DNA of 6,699 bases, from the NCBI GenBank assembly GCA_020434465.1, contig JAGRAS010000096.1, positions 1-6,699 of the forward strand, read 5' to 3'. The DNA comes from Bdellovibrionales bacterium (GTDB taxonomy: Bacteria; Bdellovibrionota; UBA2361; JAGRAS01). The notes under the pieces were generated by a model, which was not told where the DNA came from, searched no databases, and worked only from the letters and a program-made list of their open reading frames with translations. Of the stretch, positions 6,325-6,699 are shown piece after piece (position 1 is the first letter of the stretch; every line of letters begins with the position of its first letter). The position numbers and the translations under genes were made by a program.

Positions 6325-6699
6325 TAGGTACCTGCTGCTTCAACTTCTAATACTTCTGGATTGTTCTTTGCTAACTTTGATTTAAAGTAGGCTTCAATTA
6401 CTTGGCTAACGATTGGTGCAGCAGTACCTCCTCCGCTTCCACCATTTTCAACTAACGTGGTAACTACAATTTCTGGGCTGTCACCAGGGGCAAACCCGCT
6501 GAACCAAGCATGATCTTTATATTGATCACCTTTCAGATTTGCAGAAAGAGATACTACTTGCGATGTTCCTGTTTTACCTCCAACTAATACAGAATACTCA
6601 CTTGGGATTTGCGCCCGTTTACCAGTGCCAATTGGACTATTAACAACTTGAACCAGAGCCATTTTTACTCGCTCAAGAATTTTCGGATCTACATCAACT
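6324..6699 (-). CDS. mrdA: Penicillin-binding protein 2 (peptidoglycan transpeptidase), C-terminal fragment
   Basis: This is the 3' end of a gene entering from beyond position 6699. The frame stays open from 6698 through an internal ATG at 6662, so that ATG is not the true start; the residues before it read VDVDPKILERVK. About 125 residues are visible. They include a GTG stretch before the active-site region, the KTGT motif (VGGKTGTSQVV, K codon at 6573-6575) that is the third signature of penicillin-binding transpeptidases, and a following HAWFSGFAP segment typical of the PBP2 C-terminus. The SxxK and SxN motifs lie outside the window. PBP2 cross-links peptidoglycan in the periplasm during rod elongation, working with RodA. 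The TAA stop overlaps the rodA ATG as TAATG, so the two are translationally coupled. PBP2 is preferred over the division enzyme FtsI because rodA follows directly. Confidence 0.92.
   Translation of the reverse strand, partial: VDVDPKILERVKMALVQVVNSPIGTGKRAQIPSEYSVLVGGKTGTSQVVSLSANLKGDQYKDHAWFSGFAPGDSPEIVVTTLVENGGSGGGTAAPIVSQVIEAYFKSKLAKNNPEVLEVEAAGT

Noticed and set aside
6324..6662. A complete 112-residue protein starting at the ATG at 6662
   Set aside because: The frame continues upstream without a stop to the window edge with PBP2-like residues, so the ATG is an internal Met of a truncated PBP2 gene.

Overview
The window is AT-rich and carries nine genes or gene fragments, all on the minus strand, so transcription runs from high to low coordinates. 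The content points to a flagellated, rod-shaped Gram-negative bacterium. It has the end of a PBP2 transpeptidase gene followed by rodA (rod elongation), and what looks like the first codons of the flagellar switch gene fliN. The style of these proteins would fit a deltaproteobacterium-like or Bdellovibrionota-like lineage, but the sequence alone does not settle this.

Layout in transcription order. (1) 6699-5179: the 3' end of mrdA (PBP2) and complete rodA, joined by a TAATG stop/start overlap. A weak AT-rich hairpin followed by a T-run comes right after rodA and may end that unit. (2) 5178-5011: a 168-bp intergenic leader with a long imperfect inverted repeat and several -10-like hexamers. 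(3) 5010-242: six tightly packed genes that are probably one operon: guaB (IMP dehydrogenase), a putative HExxH zinc metallopeptidase of unknown family, a small glyoxalase/VOC-like protein, maf (nucleotide pyrophosphatase), the yggS/PLPBP pyridoxal-phosphate protein, and a single-domain CheY-like receiver protein. Gaps range from 16 bp to an 8-bp overlap. (4) 241-89: a 153-bp intergenic region with a possible sigma-28-type promoter. (5) 88-1: the first 29 codons of a probable fliN, cut by the window edge.

Functionally the window joins cell elongation (PBP2 with RodA), guanine nucleotide synthesis (GuaB), nucleotide-pool sanitation (Maf), PLP homeostasis (YggS) and signalling or motility (receiver protein, FliN). 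Most of this is housekeeping. The points worth a second look are: the IMP dehydrogenase, which is of the Clostridia/Tritrichomonas foetus type (about 503 residues) rather than the usual proteobacterial GuaB; the uncharacterised HExxH protein translated directly behind it; the inverted repeat in front of guaB; and the receiver gene next to a flagellar gene. I found no mobile element, CRISPR array, tRNA or rRNA.
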